Assembly (NCBI GenBank): GCA_015064635.1
Contig: SVRV01000014.1
Location: 1-57,343, forward strand
From: Oscillospiraceae bacterium
Lineage (GTDB): Bacteria > Bacillota > Clostridia > Oscillospirales > SIG627
Direction of reading: 5' to 3'
Length of the DNA: 57,343 bases
A program made the translations under genes and the position numbers. This document shows, piece by piece, positions 15,824-24,820 of this stretch (position 1 is its first letter; each line of letters opens with the position of its first letter). The notes below the pieces were generated by a model. It did not search any database, was not told where the DNA came from, and saw only the letters and a program-made list of their open reading frames with translations.

Positions 15824-17755
15824 ATGACAAGAATTACACTTGCCAAAATCGGCAAAAACAAGACCGTTGACTATGCGGTAGAAGAGCTTTATACTTATCT
15901 TAAGAAGATTGATAACACTCTTTTTGTTGACATCCGTACATATGCGGACTTTGATGAAAGCATCGACCGAGTTATATGGGTGGGAGAAAGTGAAAAATTC
16001 ACCTCAAAGCTTCTCGAAGTAAATGATACTAAGCGAGAGGACTCCATTTTCATTGACGTCAGCAATAACGAAGGTATCATCACAGGCTGTAACCCCAGAG
16101 CCGTACTCATTGCGGCGTACCGCTTCCTTCGTGAGCTTGGTGTAGCATGGGTCAGACCTACCGACGACGGTGAGGTAATACACGAGAAAAAGCTGACAAA
16201 TATAAATGTGCAGATTCAGGAAAAGGCATCCTACCGTCACAGAGCTATCTGTATCGAAGGCTCTGTTTCATATGAGCATGTGCTCAATATGATAAAGTGG
16301 ATTCCCCGTGCGGGAATGAGCGGATATTTCTTCCAGTTCAGCCGTCCTTTCTATTTCTTTGACAGATGGTACAGCCATACAAGTAACCCGAACTATGAAA
16401 GCGAAAATGTGACACGTGCCGACATTGATGCTATTGTTTCAAACCTTTCCGAGGAAATCGAAAAGCGTGACCTTCTTCTTCACAAGGTTGGACACGGATG
16501 GACTTGTGAGCCCTTTGGTATTCCCGGCGGTGACGGTTGGGTAAAGGTAAATACAGAGGACGTTTCCGAGGAGATTCGCTCTATTCTTGCCATGGTAAAC
16601 GGCGAGCGTAAATTCTGGGGCGACGTGCCGCTCAACACAAACCTTTGCTATTCTAACCCCCGAGTTCGTGATACTCTTACCACCGCTATGGCTGAATACT
16701 GTGAAAACAATCCCGAGGTCAAATACCTTCATTTCTGGCTTGCAGACGGTTCAAACAACAACTGCGAGTGCGAAAACTGTGTAGAGAGACCCTCCGATTA
16801 CTTTGTAATGATGCTCAACGAAGTGGATGCAAAGCTTACAGCAAAGGGTGTTGACACAAAGATCGTATTCCTTGTATATGTTGACCTCCTCTGGGGACCT
16901 TTAAAGGAAAAATTCAACAACCCCGACCGTTTTGTACTCATGTTTGCACCTATCACAAGAAGCTATTCGCAAAGCTATGATGAACTCGACTTAACAAAGG
17001 AATATACATGCCCCGATTATGTAAAGAATAAGCTCAACTTCCCCAAGGATGTAGGCGTAAACTTTGCACTTCTTAACACCTGGAAGAAGATTCACTCCGA
17101 GGACAGCTTTGTGTTTGACTATCATCTTATGTGGGACCACCTTTATGACCCCGGTTACTATAAGGTTGCAAATATCCTGTTCCGTGATATGCAATCCCTT
17201 CACAAGATTGGTCTTGACGGAATGGTTTCATGTCAGCTCACACGTTGCTGTCTTCCCAATAACCTCCCCATGCAGATGATGGCAGACGCTCTTTGGGATG
17301 AAAACTGTGACTTTGAAGTACAGTCGGACAAGTACTTCCTTGATGCATACGGCGAAGACTATAAGGCAGTAAAGGAATATATGAAGACACTCAGTGCCCT
17401 TCTTGACCCCGTATATTCACGTCAGATCAGCAACCGTCCTTATGATGCGGAAAAGCGTCTTGCACTTGCAAAGAAGGTGTTTGCAGTGGTTGATGAATTT
17501 GCGGAAATCGTTAAGAAAAACCTTGCAAAGGACCTCCCCGAAGGACAGCTCAAGTCCTGGGAATATCTTGTGTTCCATAAAACATATGTGGAATACTTCG
17601 CAAATTGTGTCATAACCGCTATTGAAGAAGGTGCGGAAGCGGCAGAAAAGAAAATAAATGAGTTTATTTCATATATCATGGCAAATGAAATGAATATCCA
17701 TAAGACACTTGACGTTATGCAGGTAAGAGGCGTAGTAAAGAATTCTGTTAAATAA
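15824..17755 (+). CDS. DUF4838-family protein, probable glycan-active enzyme
   Basis: A 643-residue protein matching the DUF4838 architecture. Residues about 1-130 look like the small alpha/beta domain that precedes the barrel in GH20/GH67-type hydrolases, including the PRAVLIAAYRFLRELG segment near 90. The DUF4838 core (about 150-470) contains the Cys pair motif CECENC near 314 and then SDYFVMMLNEVD near 325, both typical of the family. The tail (about 480-640) is helical. The biochemical activity of DUF4838 is not established to my knowledge; genomic context and fold suggest glycan cleavage. No signal peptide, although many relatives are exported. AAGGAG 7 nt upstream supports the start. 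Confidence 0.72.
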   Translation: MTRITLAKIGKNKTVDYAVEELYTYLKKIDNTLFVDIRTYADFDESIDRVIWVGESEKFTSKLLEVNDTKREDSIFIDVSNNEGIITGCNPRAVLIAAYRFLRELGVAWVRPTDDGEVIHEKKLTNINVQIQEKASYRHRAICIEGSVSYEHVLNMIKWIPRAGMSGYFFQFSRPFYFFDRWYSHTSNPNYESENVTRADIDAIVSNLSEEIEKRDLLLHKVGHGWTCEPFGIPGGDGWVKVNTEDVSEEIRSILAMVNGERKFWGDVPLNTNLCYSNPRVRDTLTTAMAEYCENNPEVKYLHFWLADGSNNNCECENCVERPSDYFVMMLNEVDAKLTAKGVDTKIVFLVYVDLLWGPLKEKFNNPDRFVLMFAPITRSYSQSYDELDLTKEYTCPDYVKNKLNFPKDVGVNFALLNTWKKIHSEDSFVFDYHLMWDHLYDPGYYKVANILFRDMQSLHKIGLDGMVSCQLTRCCLPNNLPMQMMADALWDENCDFEVQSDKYFLDAYGEDYKAVKEYMKTLSALLDPVYSRQISNRPYDAEKRLALAKKVFAVVDEFAEIVKKNLAKDLPEGQLKSWEYLVFHKTYVEYFANCVITAIEEGAEAAEKKINEFISYIMANEMNIHKTLDVMQVRGVVKNSVK

Positions 17756-17823
17756 AAGGAAAATCGCACTTGCAAGCAGCCGCTGTAAAATCCGAAGTAA
17801 AAAACGAAACAGTAAATAATCAA

Positions 17824-17867
17824 GTAAAAAGGCACACCGTTTTAGGAGATTTTAAAACGGTGTGCCT
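17824..17867. terminator. Terminator between convergent genes
   Basis: A 15-bp perfect inverted repeat (17830-17844 with 17853-17867; arm starts AGGCACACCG). On the minus strand it is followed by TTTTTA, so it best ends the minus-strand 87-residue gene, and it can also stop the DUF4838 transcript. Confidence 0.8.
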
Positions 17868-17888
17868 GACTGTTTTCATTATAAAGAC

Positions 17889-18152
17889 TCAAGCTTCGTA
17901 AGTATCGGGATAATCAAAGGTTTCAGTTTTCTTGCTCAAAAAATCCTCAAGGAAGATACACGGAATGCCTATAACAACAATGGCTCCGATAAGCACAAGA
18001 AATTCCGTATCAACAGATAATTCAAGTATTTTACCTAATGTGTGAACCAATGCCCCGCACAAAAAAGGTGTAGCATAAATCAGGAATTGCAAAATTTTGA
18101 TTTTTATATTTGATTTTGATGAATTGTTTTTTGTGTTATGAGTTCTTAACAT
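17889..18152 (-). CDS. Small two-helix membrane protein, unknown function
   Basis: An 87-residue protein with a basic N-terminus (Ser/Asn/Lys-rich, 1-18), two hydrophobic helices (about 20-40 and 48-68) and an acidic tail. I do not recognise it. It is likely real: GGAGGG stands 7 nt before the ATG, a promoter with TATAAT and 17-bp spacing stands upstream, and a strong terminator follows. Confidence 0.72.
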   Translation of the reverse strand: MLRTHNTKNNSSKSNIKIKILQFLIYATPFLCGALVHTLGKILELSVDTEFLVLIGAIVVIGIPCIFLEDFLSKKTETFDYPDTYEA

Positions 18153-18199
18153 TTTTGTACCCTCCGTCGGTCAGTAGCTGTTTTCTTTTTTCTGTACAT

Positions 18200-18228
18200 A
18201 TTATACAACCGTTTTTTATTATTTACAA
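18200..18228 (-). promoter_or_regulatory. Promoter of the 87-residue protein gene
   Basis: Minus strand TTGTAA (18223-18228), 17 bp, TATAAT (18200-18205), about 47 nt before the start codon. Confidence 0.72.
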
Positions 18229-18283
18229 GCCACAGAAATTACATTTACATGACCGAAAATTACATTCAGCAGAAAAAGCAACC

Positions 18284-18330
18284 TAAAAAAGCAACTGTGA
18301 CAGCTCATTTTGAGTTGCCACAGTGCTTTT
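18284..18330 (-). terminator. Terminator of the ABC transporter/M18 operon
   Basis: Imperfect long hairpin touching the M18 stop codon: AAGCACTGTG and its partner CACAGTTGCTT on the minus strand, followed by TTTTTT. Confidence 0.75.
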
Positions 18331-19616
18331 CACTCTATAATAAAAGAATTATCTATTTTGTATATATGTGAGCTGTAAAACGTCATAAAAAGTCGGTGTG
18401 CATATTCGGTATCCCTTGCGCCCGCCGTTTCAAATGAGGAGTGCATTGAAAGCTGCGGTAAACCTATATCAACAGCTAAAACCGACAGATGGGATTGAAG
18501 TATGTGTCCCAGTGTTGAGCCACCCGCCATATCCGAGCGGTTGGTATAGTCAAAGAATGGAACGTCCGCAATTTTGCAAAGAGATTTGATAACCGCGTCG
18601 CTTTCGGCATTCGTCACATATCTGCCCATTGCATTGTGCTTTATTCCGATACCCGAATTAAGATAGCCTTTGTTGCCTTGGTCGGACACCTCGGGATGAT
18701 TTGGATGTACACCGTGGGCATTGTCTGCGGAGATAAGGAATGAATTGGAGAGAAGTCTCAAATGCTCTGCCTTGAATTTGCCCATAGATGCAGAAATGCG
18801 CTCAAGGACGGAGGGTAAAAACATTGAGCCGCCTCCGTTTTCGGAGCCGCTTCCCACCTCTTCTCTGTCGAATATCGCAAACACGGGAACATTAACCTCG
18901 TCAGACGAGAGCAAAAAGCCCGTAAGAGATGCAAATACGCACTGCAGGTCATCGAGTCTTGGTGATGAGATAAAGGCATCTCCCCAAACACATCCCTTTT
19001 CTCGGTTAACAAGATAAAGGTCGTGAGAAAGAATGTCTTCTGCTTCAACACCTGCAATATCCGCAAGGATTGAGAGGAGCTTTCCGCTGTCCTCCGCTTC
19101 GCCAAATAATGCCACCATATCGGTATTAAGTGACAGTGGAGCATCCTTGTTCGGGTTAACGTGAGGAGCGAGAGACGGTATCAGCGCAATACTGTCGGTT
19201 TCCACAAGGCGGGAAACCACTCTCGTTCCTTCCCTCACAGTGAGCCTGCCTGCAACGGCAAGCGGTCTGTCAAGCCAGGATGAGAGCACCGGTCCGCCGT
19301 ATCTGTCGGCAGAAAGTCTCAAATAATTCTTGTCACAAAGCTCAAAGGAAGGCTTGAGCTTAAAGGACGGACTGTCAGTATGGGATGCGACTATCTGGTA
19401 GCCGTCAAAATCCTCATCGGGTATGCGAAAGGCTATCAGCGAAGAATCACTTCTTGTTACGAAATAGCGTTCCCCTGCCTCAAGCATCCACGTTTCCGAT
19501 TCAAAAAGTTCGGTATAGCCATCCTCAATAAGACGCATCTTTGCGTTTTCGACCGTATGAAATGCCGTAGGTGAAGAATATATAAAGTCAAGAAGTTCGC
19601 TGTTAATCTTATCCAT
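18330..19616 (-). CDS. M18-family aspartyl/leucyl aminopeptidase
   Basis: A cytoplasmic two-metal aminopeptidase that removes N-terminal residues from peptides. The 428-residue protein matches the M18 family in length and motifs: ASHTDSPSFKLKP (about 72-84) with the first metal-binding His, REEVGSGSENGG near 272 with the Glu pair, DNAHGVHPNHP near 315, and a C-terminal MHSSFE with the last His. The start at 19616 has GGAGAA 7 nt upstream; an in-frame ATG 20 codons earlier falls in the preceding gene. It is the last gene of the amino acid ABC transporter operon, 2 nt after the unknown gene, which suggests joint control of amino acid import and peptide turnover. Confidence 0.9.
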   Translation of the reverse strand: MDKINSELLDFIYSSPTAFHTVENAKMRLIEDGYTELFESETWMLEAGERYFVTRSDSSLIAFRIPDEDFDGYQIVASHTDSPSFKLKPSFELCDKNYLRLSADRYGGPVLSSWLDRPLAVAGRLTVREGTRVVSRLVETDSIALIPSLAPHVNPNKDAPLSLNTDMVALFGEAEDSGKLLSILADIAGVEAEDILSHDLYLVNREKGCVWGDAFISSPRLDDLQCVFASLTGFLLSSDEVNVPVFAIFDREEVGSGSENGGGSMFLPSVLERISASMGKFKAEHLRLLSNSFLISADNAHGVHPNHPEVSDQGNKGYLNSGIGIKHNAMGRYVTNAESDAVIKSLCKIADVPFFDYTNRSDMAGGSTLGHILQSHLSVLAVDIGLPQLSMHSSFETAGARDTEYAHRLFMTFYSSHIYKIDNSFIIE

Positions 19617-19618
19617 AA

Positions 19619-19957
19619 TCAATTCTCCAGTTTTCTGTAATAAGAAAAGTGAGCAACAACAGTGCGCTCCTCGCACTTTTCGTCATCATATCCCGATATA
19701 ATAACGCCGTTACGGCTCATCAGCTCGGAAACGGTTATTTCCTCCGCATTGCCGTGAAAGACAACCTTTCCCTCACAGCAGACGATAAGAACCTTATCCT
19801 TTATAGAAATCGAACCGCTTTTGCCTATGAGAATTTCCTCGTTGTCAACTCTTTCCGTGACAGATTCCACAATAAGATTGTTGAATTTTTCTGCCATCAT
19901 AAGCTTGTAGGCACGGCTACCGGGCTTGGGTTCAAACAAACGTGATAAAAAGCTCAT
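19619..19957 (-). CDS. Conserved-looking small protein, unknown function
   Basis: A 112-residue soluble protein with no signal peptide or membrane helix. The middle (about 38-75) alternates hydrophobic and polar residues as in a small beta barrel, with two Cys side by side (CCEG) near 60. I do not recognise a family. It is 2 nt downstream of the ABC ATPase gene and 2 nt upstream of the M18 gene, in frame with a normal operon, which supports it as a real gene. The ribosome binding site (AAAGG) is weak and rather far from the ATG. Confidence 0.75.
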   Translation of the reverse strand: MSFLSRLFEPKPGSRAYKLMMAEKFNNLIVESVTERVDNEEILIGKSGSISIKDKVLIVCCEGKVVFHGNAEEITVSELMSRNGVIISGYDDEKCEERTVVAHFSYYRKLEN

Positions 19958-19959
19958 AA

Positions 19960-20691
19960 TTACAATACCTTTGAAAGGAAGTCACGAAGTCTTGGGTTCT
20001 TGGGATTTGAGAAGAATTCTTCGGGTGTTGCTTCCTCGGCAATCTTTCCGTCGTCGATGAAAAGCACACGGGATGCAACCTCTCTTGCAAATCCCATTTC
20101 GTGGGTTACCACCACCATGGTCATGCCCTCTTCCGCAAGCTCCTTCATGAGCTCAAGAACCTCACCTACCATTTCGGGGTCAAGTGCGGAGGTGGGCTCG
20201 TCAAAGAGAAGTACGGAGGGATTCATGGCAAGAGCACGGACAATGGCAATTCTCTGCTTCTGTCCGCCCGAAAGCTGTGAGGGATAGGCATCAGCCTTAT
20301 CGCTGAGTCCTATTCTTTCAAGAAGCTCGTGGGCACGCTTTTGTGCCTCATCCTTTTTCATAAGACCGAGCTTTATGGGAGCAATGGTGATATTATCAAG
20401 TATTGTAAGGTGAGGAAAGAGATTGAAATGCTGGAAAACCATTCCCATTCTCTGGCGCACCTTATTGATTTCCTTCTTCTTGCTGTCAACCTGTGTTCCT
20501 TCAAACCAAATTTCGCCGTCGGTTGGAACCTCAAGCATATTAAGGCATCGAAGGAAGGTACTCTTACCGCCGCCCGAAGGACCGATTATAACGACCTTTT
20601 CACCCTTTTCGATGGTGATGTCGATTCCCTTGAGAACCTTTATTTCGTCGTTTTTTCCAAAGCTTTTGTAGAGGTTTTTAACTTCTATCAC
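19960..20691 (-). CDS. glnQ: Polar amino acid ABC transporter ATPase
   Basis: The ATP-hydrolysing subunit that drives amino acid import, of the GlnQ/HisP type. The 243-residue protein has Walker [10 protein letters not shown] (37-45), Q-loop near 86, the signature LSGGQKQR near 138, Walker [13 protein letters not shown] (about 158-169) and the switch His in VTHEMG near 197. Length is standard. Its start overlaps the end of the permease gene by 14 nt, so the two are probably translationally coupled. The amino acid transported cannot be told from sequence. Confidence 0.93.
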   Translation of the reverse strand: MIEVKNLYKSFGKNDEIKVLKGIDITIEKGEKVVIIGPSGGGKSTFLRCLNMLEVPTDGEIWFEGTQVDSKKKEINKVRQRMGMVFQHFNLFPHLTILDNITIAPIKLGLMKKDEAQKRAHELLERIGLSDKADAYPSQLSGGQKQRIAIVRALAMNPSVLLFDEPTSALDPEMVGEVLELMKELAEEGMTMVVVTHEMGFAREVASRVLFIDDGKIAEEATPEEFFSNPKNPRLRDFLSKVL

Positions 20692-22063
20692 TCTTATTCA
20701 TCCTCCTTTCGAGCATGGATACCAAGCGTGAAAGTCCAAGTACAAGTACAAGGTAAATAACAGCTATGGCAATGAGGGGCATGAAGTTGCTGTATGTAAT
20801 CGAACGTATTTTAAGACCGCCCTGAGTAAGGTCTGCAACACCGATATAGAATGCAATGGATGTTTCCTTCAAAAGTGCGATAAATTCATTGGCAAGTGCA
20901 GGAAGAACTGCCTTTAATGCCTGAGGAAGAATAATATACCACATTGTGGAAATGTAGTTGAAGCCAAGGCTTCTGCCCGCCTCCATCTGTCCCTGGTCAA
21001 CAGACATTATACCGCCTCTTACAATTTCTGAAACGTATGCGCCCGAGTTGATACCGAAGCAAAGAATTGCCGCGGTGAATTTTTCAACGCCGAGGGGTGC
21101 CAGTACAACGTAGTACACAATGAGAAGCTGTATCATAACAGGTGTGCCTCTCATTATAGTTACATAAAGTCTGCATATTGCATCGGGAATTTCAAGCTTT
21201 CCGGTTTTTGCATATGTAGTTCTTATTATTGCCACAATAAAGCCTATTACAAGACCGAGTATCAATGAAAGTGCAGTAATGGCAAGGGTGGTTGTAAGAC
21301 CGTCTGTAAGATACTGCCAACGAGCCTTCTCAATAAAGTTACGATAAAACTGGTCTTTGAGTGAATTGAAGGTTCTCATAATCGGAATAGATGTGTCAGG
21401 CTTTGCGGAATCGTAATTTGAAAGCTCAAAGCCCTGAGTAACACCACGTCTCAAGGTGTTGTTTGCAGTGATGTCAATAATCTCACCGTTTACTTCAATT
21501 TCGTTTGTATTCTTTATCAAAGCAATAGCATCAAGAAGACCGCCAAGTGAAGTATTGACCACCTTGTCGTCGAGATAAAGAACGAGCTTTCCGTTTATTT
21601 CATAAAGCTCAATGTCTATTTTTCCCGATACGGGCTTTGCTTCGTCAAAAAGAGAAGTAAGATGTTTGGTAAGTTCTACCTGAACCTCGGTAGCACTTTT
21701 GGTTCTTCCGTTATCTTTCTTGGGGTTGATGCCAAGCAATTCATTCTTGTTTTCACTGATAACCGAGTAAATATCAACAGTTTTATATGTACAGGAGAGT
21801 GTTATATTCTTTTTGTTTCCGTATTCAAGCTCGTTTACCGTGATTTCCGTATTGTTTATATGGTTTTTTGAACACAAAGCAGTCGATGTTGGGAGTGATG
21901 AAAACGTTTCATCAACTATTTTCTGTGCATCGGCTGTTGTTATTTTCTGCTCTACAACGTTGTTTTTATTGCCTATATATATGCTTATGCCAACATAAAC
22001 CGCAAAAGCAATAATAGCTGCAAGCAGAGTCAGCGCAATTATTATTTTAGTCTTCTTTTTCAT
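20678..22063 (-). CDS. Amino acid ABC transporter permease with N-terminal extracytoplasmic domain
   Basis: Membrane subunit of the transporter. The 461-residue protein starts with a membrane helix (5-28), followed by about 220 residues (31-250) predicted outside the cytoplasm, then a HisM/GlnP-type permease (about 255-460) with the EAA loop [10 protein letters not shown] near 356 that docks on the ATPase. The outer region contains mixed alpha/beta stretches but does not resemble the binding-protein fold, and a separate binding protein is encoded upstream. Standard permeases of this kind are about 220-300 residues. The start at 22063 follows GAAAGG 6 nt upstream. A partial terminator separates it from the binding-protein gene. 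Confidence 0.88.
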   Translation of the reverse strand: MKKKTKIIIALTLLAAIIAFAVYVGISIYIGNKNNVVEQKITTADAQKIVDETFSSLPTSTALCSKNHINNTEITVNELEYGNKKNITLSCTYKTVDIYSVISENKNELLGINPKKDNGRTKSATEVQVELTKHLTSLFDEAKPVSGKIDIELYEINGKLVLYLDDKVVNTSLGGLLDAIALIKNTNEIEVNGEIIDITANNTLRRGVTQGFELSNYDSAKPDTSIPIMRTFNSLKDQFYRNFIEKARWQYLTDGLTTTLAITALSLILGLVIGFIVAIIRTTYAKTGKLEIPDAICRLYVTIMRGTPVMIQLLIVYYVVLAPLGVEKFTAAILCFGINSGAYVSEIVRGGIMSVDQGQMEAGRSLGFNYISTMWYIILPQALKAVLPALANEFIALLKETSIAFYIGVADLTQGGLKIRSITYSNFMPLIAIAVIYLVLVLGLSRLVSMLERRMNKSDRS

Positions 22064-22081
22064 CTTATGCCTTTCAATAAC

Positions 22082-22114
22082 AAAAAAATAGGAAAGCCGA
22101 AACAATCCTATTTT
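22082..22114 (-). terminator. Intercistronic terminator or attenuator
   Basis: On the minus strand AAAATAGGA (22106-22114 region) pairs with TCCTATTTT (22085-22093), followed by T's. It sits between the binding-protein gene and the permease gene, where partial termination would give more binding protein than membrane complex. Confidence 0.65.
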
Positions 22115-22145
22115 CTTGCATTAGTTTGATTTTATTATGCTAAAA

Positions 22146-23003
22146 TTACTTGATGTACTTAGCTACTATCTCTGCGATTTTGCCGTTAGCTGTAAGTGCA
22201 AGGATTGCTTCGTTGATCTTATCGAGAAGTTCTGTGTTTTCCTTTGCAACGCAGATAGCGTAATCTTCTTCAGCGTATGAGGTGTCAAGAATCTTGAGAC
22301 CTTCATTTGCAGCTACGAGTGCCTTAGCGGGCTCGTTGTCGATGATAACGCAATCAACGTCTCCGCTGAGGAGTGCAAGAACAGCGTTATTACCGTTTTC
22401 GTACTGTACAACTCTGTCTGCGCCAAAGTCATCGCTTGCATAGATGTCACCTGTTGTACCGAGCTGAACGCCTACCTTCTGGCTTGCGCCTTCAACATAG
22501 AGGTCATCGGGAGTGGTGATAGCTGAATCTTCCTTAACGATGATTGACTGAACGCCTGAAGCGTAGCTGATTGAGAAGTTGATCTCCTGAAGTCTTTCTT
22601 CGGTAACTGTCATACCTGCCATACCGAAGTTTACAGTTCCTGTCTTAACAGCTGTGATGATTGAATCGAAGTTCATATCTGAAATTTCAAGCTCCATTCC
22701 GAGATACTCGGCAATAGCAGCTGCGATTTCAGCGTCGATACCTACAATCTTGTCTCCGTCGTAGTACTCATAGGGCTGGAAGTAAGCGTTTGTAGCCATA
22801 ACAAGCTTTTCCTTTGCTACGGGCTCTACGGGAGTCTCTTCTTCGGGCTTTTCTTCTTCTGAGGTCTTATTCTCCTCAGGCTTTACTGCATCTTCTGCAG
22901 GTGTCTTGGTCTCTTCTTCTGTTGTTGTGTTGTTGCAAGCTGTGAGAGCAAAGCACATAACAAGCATGGAGAGAACAAGAATCATGGAAAGAAATCTTTT
23001 CAT
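22146..23003 (-). CDS. Amino acid ABC transporter substrate-binding lipoprotein
   Basis: Captures an amino acid outside the membrane and delivers it to the permease. The 285-residue protein has a lipoprotein signal with lipobox ALTAC (Cys23), a long Glu/Pro/Lys-rich linker (24-66), and a family 3 binding domain (about 68-285). Typical landmarks are QPYEY and GIDAEIAAAIAEYLG near 87-102, FGMAGMTVTEER near 126 and VGVQLGTTGD near 175. The acidic linker likely spaces the domain from the membrane. First gene of the operon that continues with permease, ATPase, an unknown gene and the M18 peptidase. AAGGAG 8 nt upstream. Confidence 0.93.
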   Translation of the reverse strand: MKRFLSMILVLSMLVMCFALTACNNTTTEEETKTPAEDAVKPEENKTSEEEKPEEETPVEPVAKEKLVMATNAYFQPYEYYDGDKIVGIDAEIAAAIAEYLGMELEISDMNFDSIITAVKTGTVNFGMAGMTVTEERLQEINFSISYASGVQSIIVKEDSAITTPDDLYVEGASQKVGVQLGTTGDIYASDDFGADRVVQYENGNNAVLALLSGDVDCVIIDNEPAKALVAANEGLKILDTSYAEEDYAICVAKENTELLDKINEAILALTANGKIAEIVAKYIK

Positions 23004-23084
23004 TTTAACATTCTCCTTAAAATTTAAAAATGTATGGCGTAACCCGAAAAAACATTCTTCCTCAAGTTACAACCTATCGGTCAA

Positions 23085-23112
23085 ATTATACATCATTTTG
23101 TATAAAAATCAA
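23085..23112 (-). promoter_or_regulatory. Promoter of the amino acid ABC transporter operon
   Basis: Minus strand TTGATT (23107-23112), 16 bp, TATAAT (23085-23090). It implies a leader of about 75 nt that contains a hairpin. Confidence 0.65.
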
Positions 23113-23333
23113 CCTTTTTTCGAAAAAAATAATTTTTTTATTTATTTTGTCTCAAACATCGCTCTTTTTTTCTGTACTTTTGTACATTTTTATTTTGTTT
23201 AAAACCGAATTATTATGCATTTGAGTGTATATATATTCTGCAACCTTTCAAAAATCGACAATCTTATTATTTAGCAATTGTAAGTATTTACATTTTTGAA
23301 CAAATTGGTTTGCATTTTTAACCAAAAAATTGT

Positions 23334-23359
23334 AAAAACCCTTAAAATAAAGGGTTTTT
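23334..23359 (+). terminator. Orphan terminator-like hairpin
   Basis: AAAAACCCTT (23334-23343) pairs with AAGGGTTTTT (23350-23359). No gene precedes it on the plus strand for over 300 nt; on the minus strand it lies upstream of the ABC operon. It could end a short RNA or block readthrough. Confidence 0.5.
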
Positions 23360-23444
23360 CGAGATAAATCTTTGTTAAAAAATTATCAAGGTGAACAAAG
23401 GATTAAAAAAATACAAAAAAAATAAAAAACATTTGATTTTGGTG

Positions 23445-23473
23445 TTGCAAAATTGAAAAAACAGTGGTAAAAT
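23445..23473 (+). promoter_or_regulatory. rnf operon promoter
   Basis: TTGCAA (23445-23450), 17 bp, TAAAAT (23468-23473), then AAGGAG and the ATG at 23502. Confidence 0.68.
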
Positions 23474-23501
23474 ATACACGAACGCAAAGGAGAGTGATAA
23501 A

Positions 23502-24800
23502 ATGGCATTAACATTTAAAGGCGGATTGCATCCCGAGGAGAATAAGATAACGGCGGCATCCCCTATTGAAGTCATGCCCGAGCCCGGCACCGTTGCTATA
23601 GCAATGTCACAGCATATCGGTGCTCCCTGTATACCCATCGTGAAGAAAGGTGACTACGTATATAAGGGTCAAAAAATTGGTGAAGGGCAAAGCGGACTTA
23701 CCTGCCCTGTGCATGCATCTGTTTCGGGAACAGTTTCGGGAATCGAGGATAGAGTAGGTGCATTTGGTCAGAAGGTAACACACGTTATTATAGAAAACGA
23801 CTTCAAATCCGAGCTTCACCCCGACATAAAACCGAACGAGACTCCTATTGAAGAAGCCTCATTTGAAGACATTGTCAATACAATAAAGGAAGCGGGAATT
23901 GCCGGACTTGGCGGCGCAACCTTCCCCACCCATTTTAAAATATCGTCAGCAAAAGGAAAAGTAGACGGACTTATCATCAACTGCTGTGAGTGTGAGCCTT
24001 ATATAACAGCAAATCACCGTCTTATGCTTGAGAAGGCTTCGGATATTATAAACGGTATAAAGCTTGTAATGAAGGCTCTCGATATAAACAAATGTGACAT
24101 TGGAATCGAAGACAATAAGAAAGACGCAATCAAGGTAATGCGTGAACATACCGAAAACGAATATGGCATAAACATAAAGGTTTTAAAAACCAAATATCCT
24201 CAGGGCGACGAAAGACAGCTCATATATGCTATTGACAAGGTTCAGATTCCTGCAGGAAAGCTTCCTGCAGACGTGGGACGTGTAGTGCTCAACGCAGAAA
24301 CGACCGCATCTATATGGAAGGCTTACAAATACGGAATCCCCCTTGTTGACAGAATAATAACTGTTACGGGCAACTGTGTTGCAAATCCCAAGAATCTCAT
24401 CGTTCCCCTCGGAACTTCCGTCACAGATATTATAAACCACTGCGGCGGCTTTACTTCGGAAGTTGAAAAAATCATCAGCGGCGGCCCAATGATGGGTACA
24501 GCTCAATGGGATGAAAATGCACCCGTAATCAAAGGAACCGCATCAATACTTTGTTTTGCTAAAAAGAAGAAAGCTTCCATCGCCGAAACCTGCATCCATT
24601 GCGGAAAATGTGTCGGATCATGTCCTATGCATCTTATGCCCATTTACCTCGCAAGCTTTGCAAAGCTCGGTGATTGGGAATCCTGCCGTGACTTTGACGT
24701 CATGAGCTGTGTTGAATGCGGATGCTGTACCTATCAGTGTCCCGGTAACGTTCCGATAGTTCAATATATCAGAACTGCTAAGGGAAAACTTAAAAAATAG
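23502..24800 (+). CDS. rnfC: Rnf complex subunit C (NADH-binding, Fe-S)
   Basis: Part of the membrane-bound ferredoxin:NAD+ oxidoreductase, which pumps Na+ or H+. The 432-residue protein has the N-terminal biotinyl-like domain, a flavin/NADH-binding part with GLGGATFP near 134, the SLBB region (about 265-330), and two [4Fe-4S] clusters at CIHCGKCVGSCP (near 366) and CVECGCCTYQCP (near 405). Short bacterial RnfC form, without the long Ala-rich tail of gammaproteobacteria. First of six genes in the order CDGEAB. Confidence 0.96.
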   Translation: MALTFKGGLHPEENKITAASPIEVMPEPGTVAIAMSQHIGAPCIPIVKKGDYVYKGQKIGEGQSGLTCPVHASVSGTVSGIEDRVGAFGQKVTHVIIENDFKSELHPDIKPNETPIEEASFEDIVNTIKEAGIAGLGGATFPTHFKISSAKGKVDGLIINCCECEPYITANHRLMLEKASDIINGIKLVMKALDINKCDIGIEDNKKDAIKVMREHTENEYGINIKVLKTKYPQGDERQLIYAIDKVQIPAGKLPADVGRVVLNAETTASIWKAYKYGIPLVDRIITVTGNCVANPKNLIVPLGTSVTDIINHCGGFTSEVEKIISGGPMMGTAQWDENAPVIKGTASILCFAKKKKASIAETCIHCGKCVGSCPMHLMPIYLASFAKLGDWESCRDFDVMSCVECGCCTYQCPGNVPIVQYIRTAKGKLKK

Positions 24801-24820
24801 TTTAAGAAAGGAATAATATA

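Larger units (their letters stand above)
23004..23501. other. 498-nt intergenic region between divergent operons
   Basis: Very AT-rich, no credible gene. It holds the ABC operon promoter and a leader hairpin on the minus strand (GTAACTTG pairing with CGGGTTAC, about 23039-23070), a terminator-like hairpin at 23334-23359, and the rnfC promoter at 23445-23473. The stretch 23115-23330 shows only A/T tracts. Confidence 0.7.
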
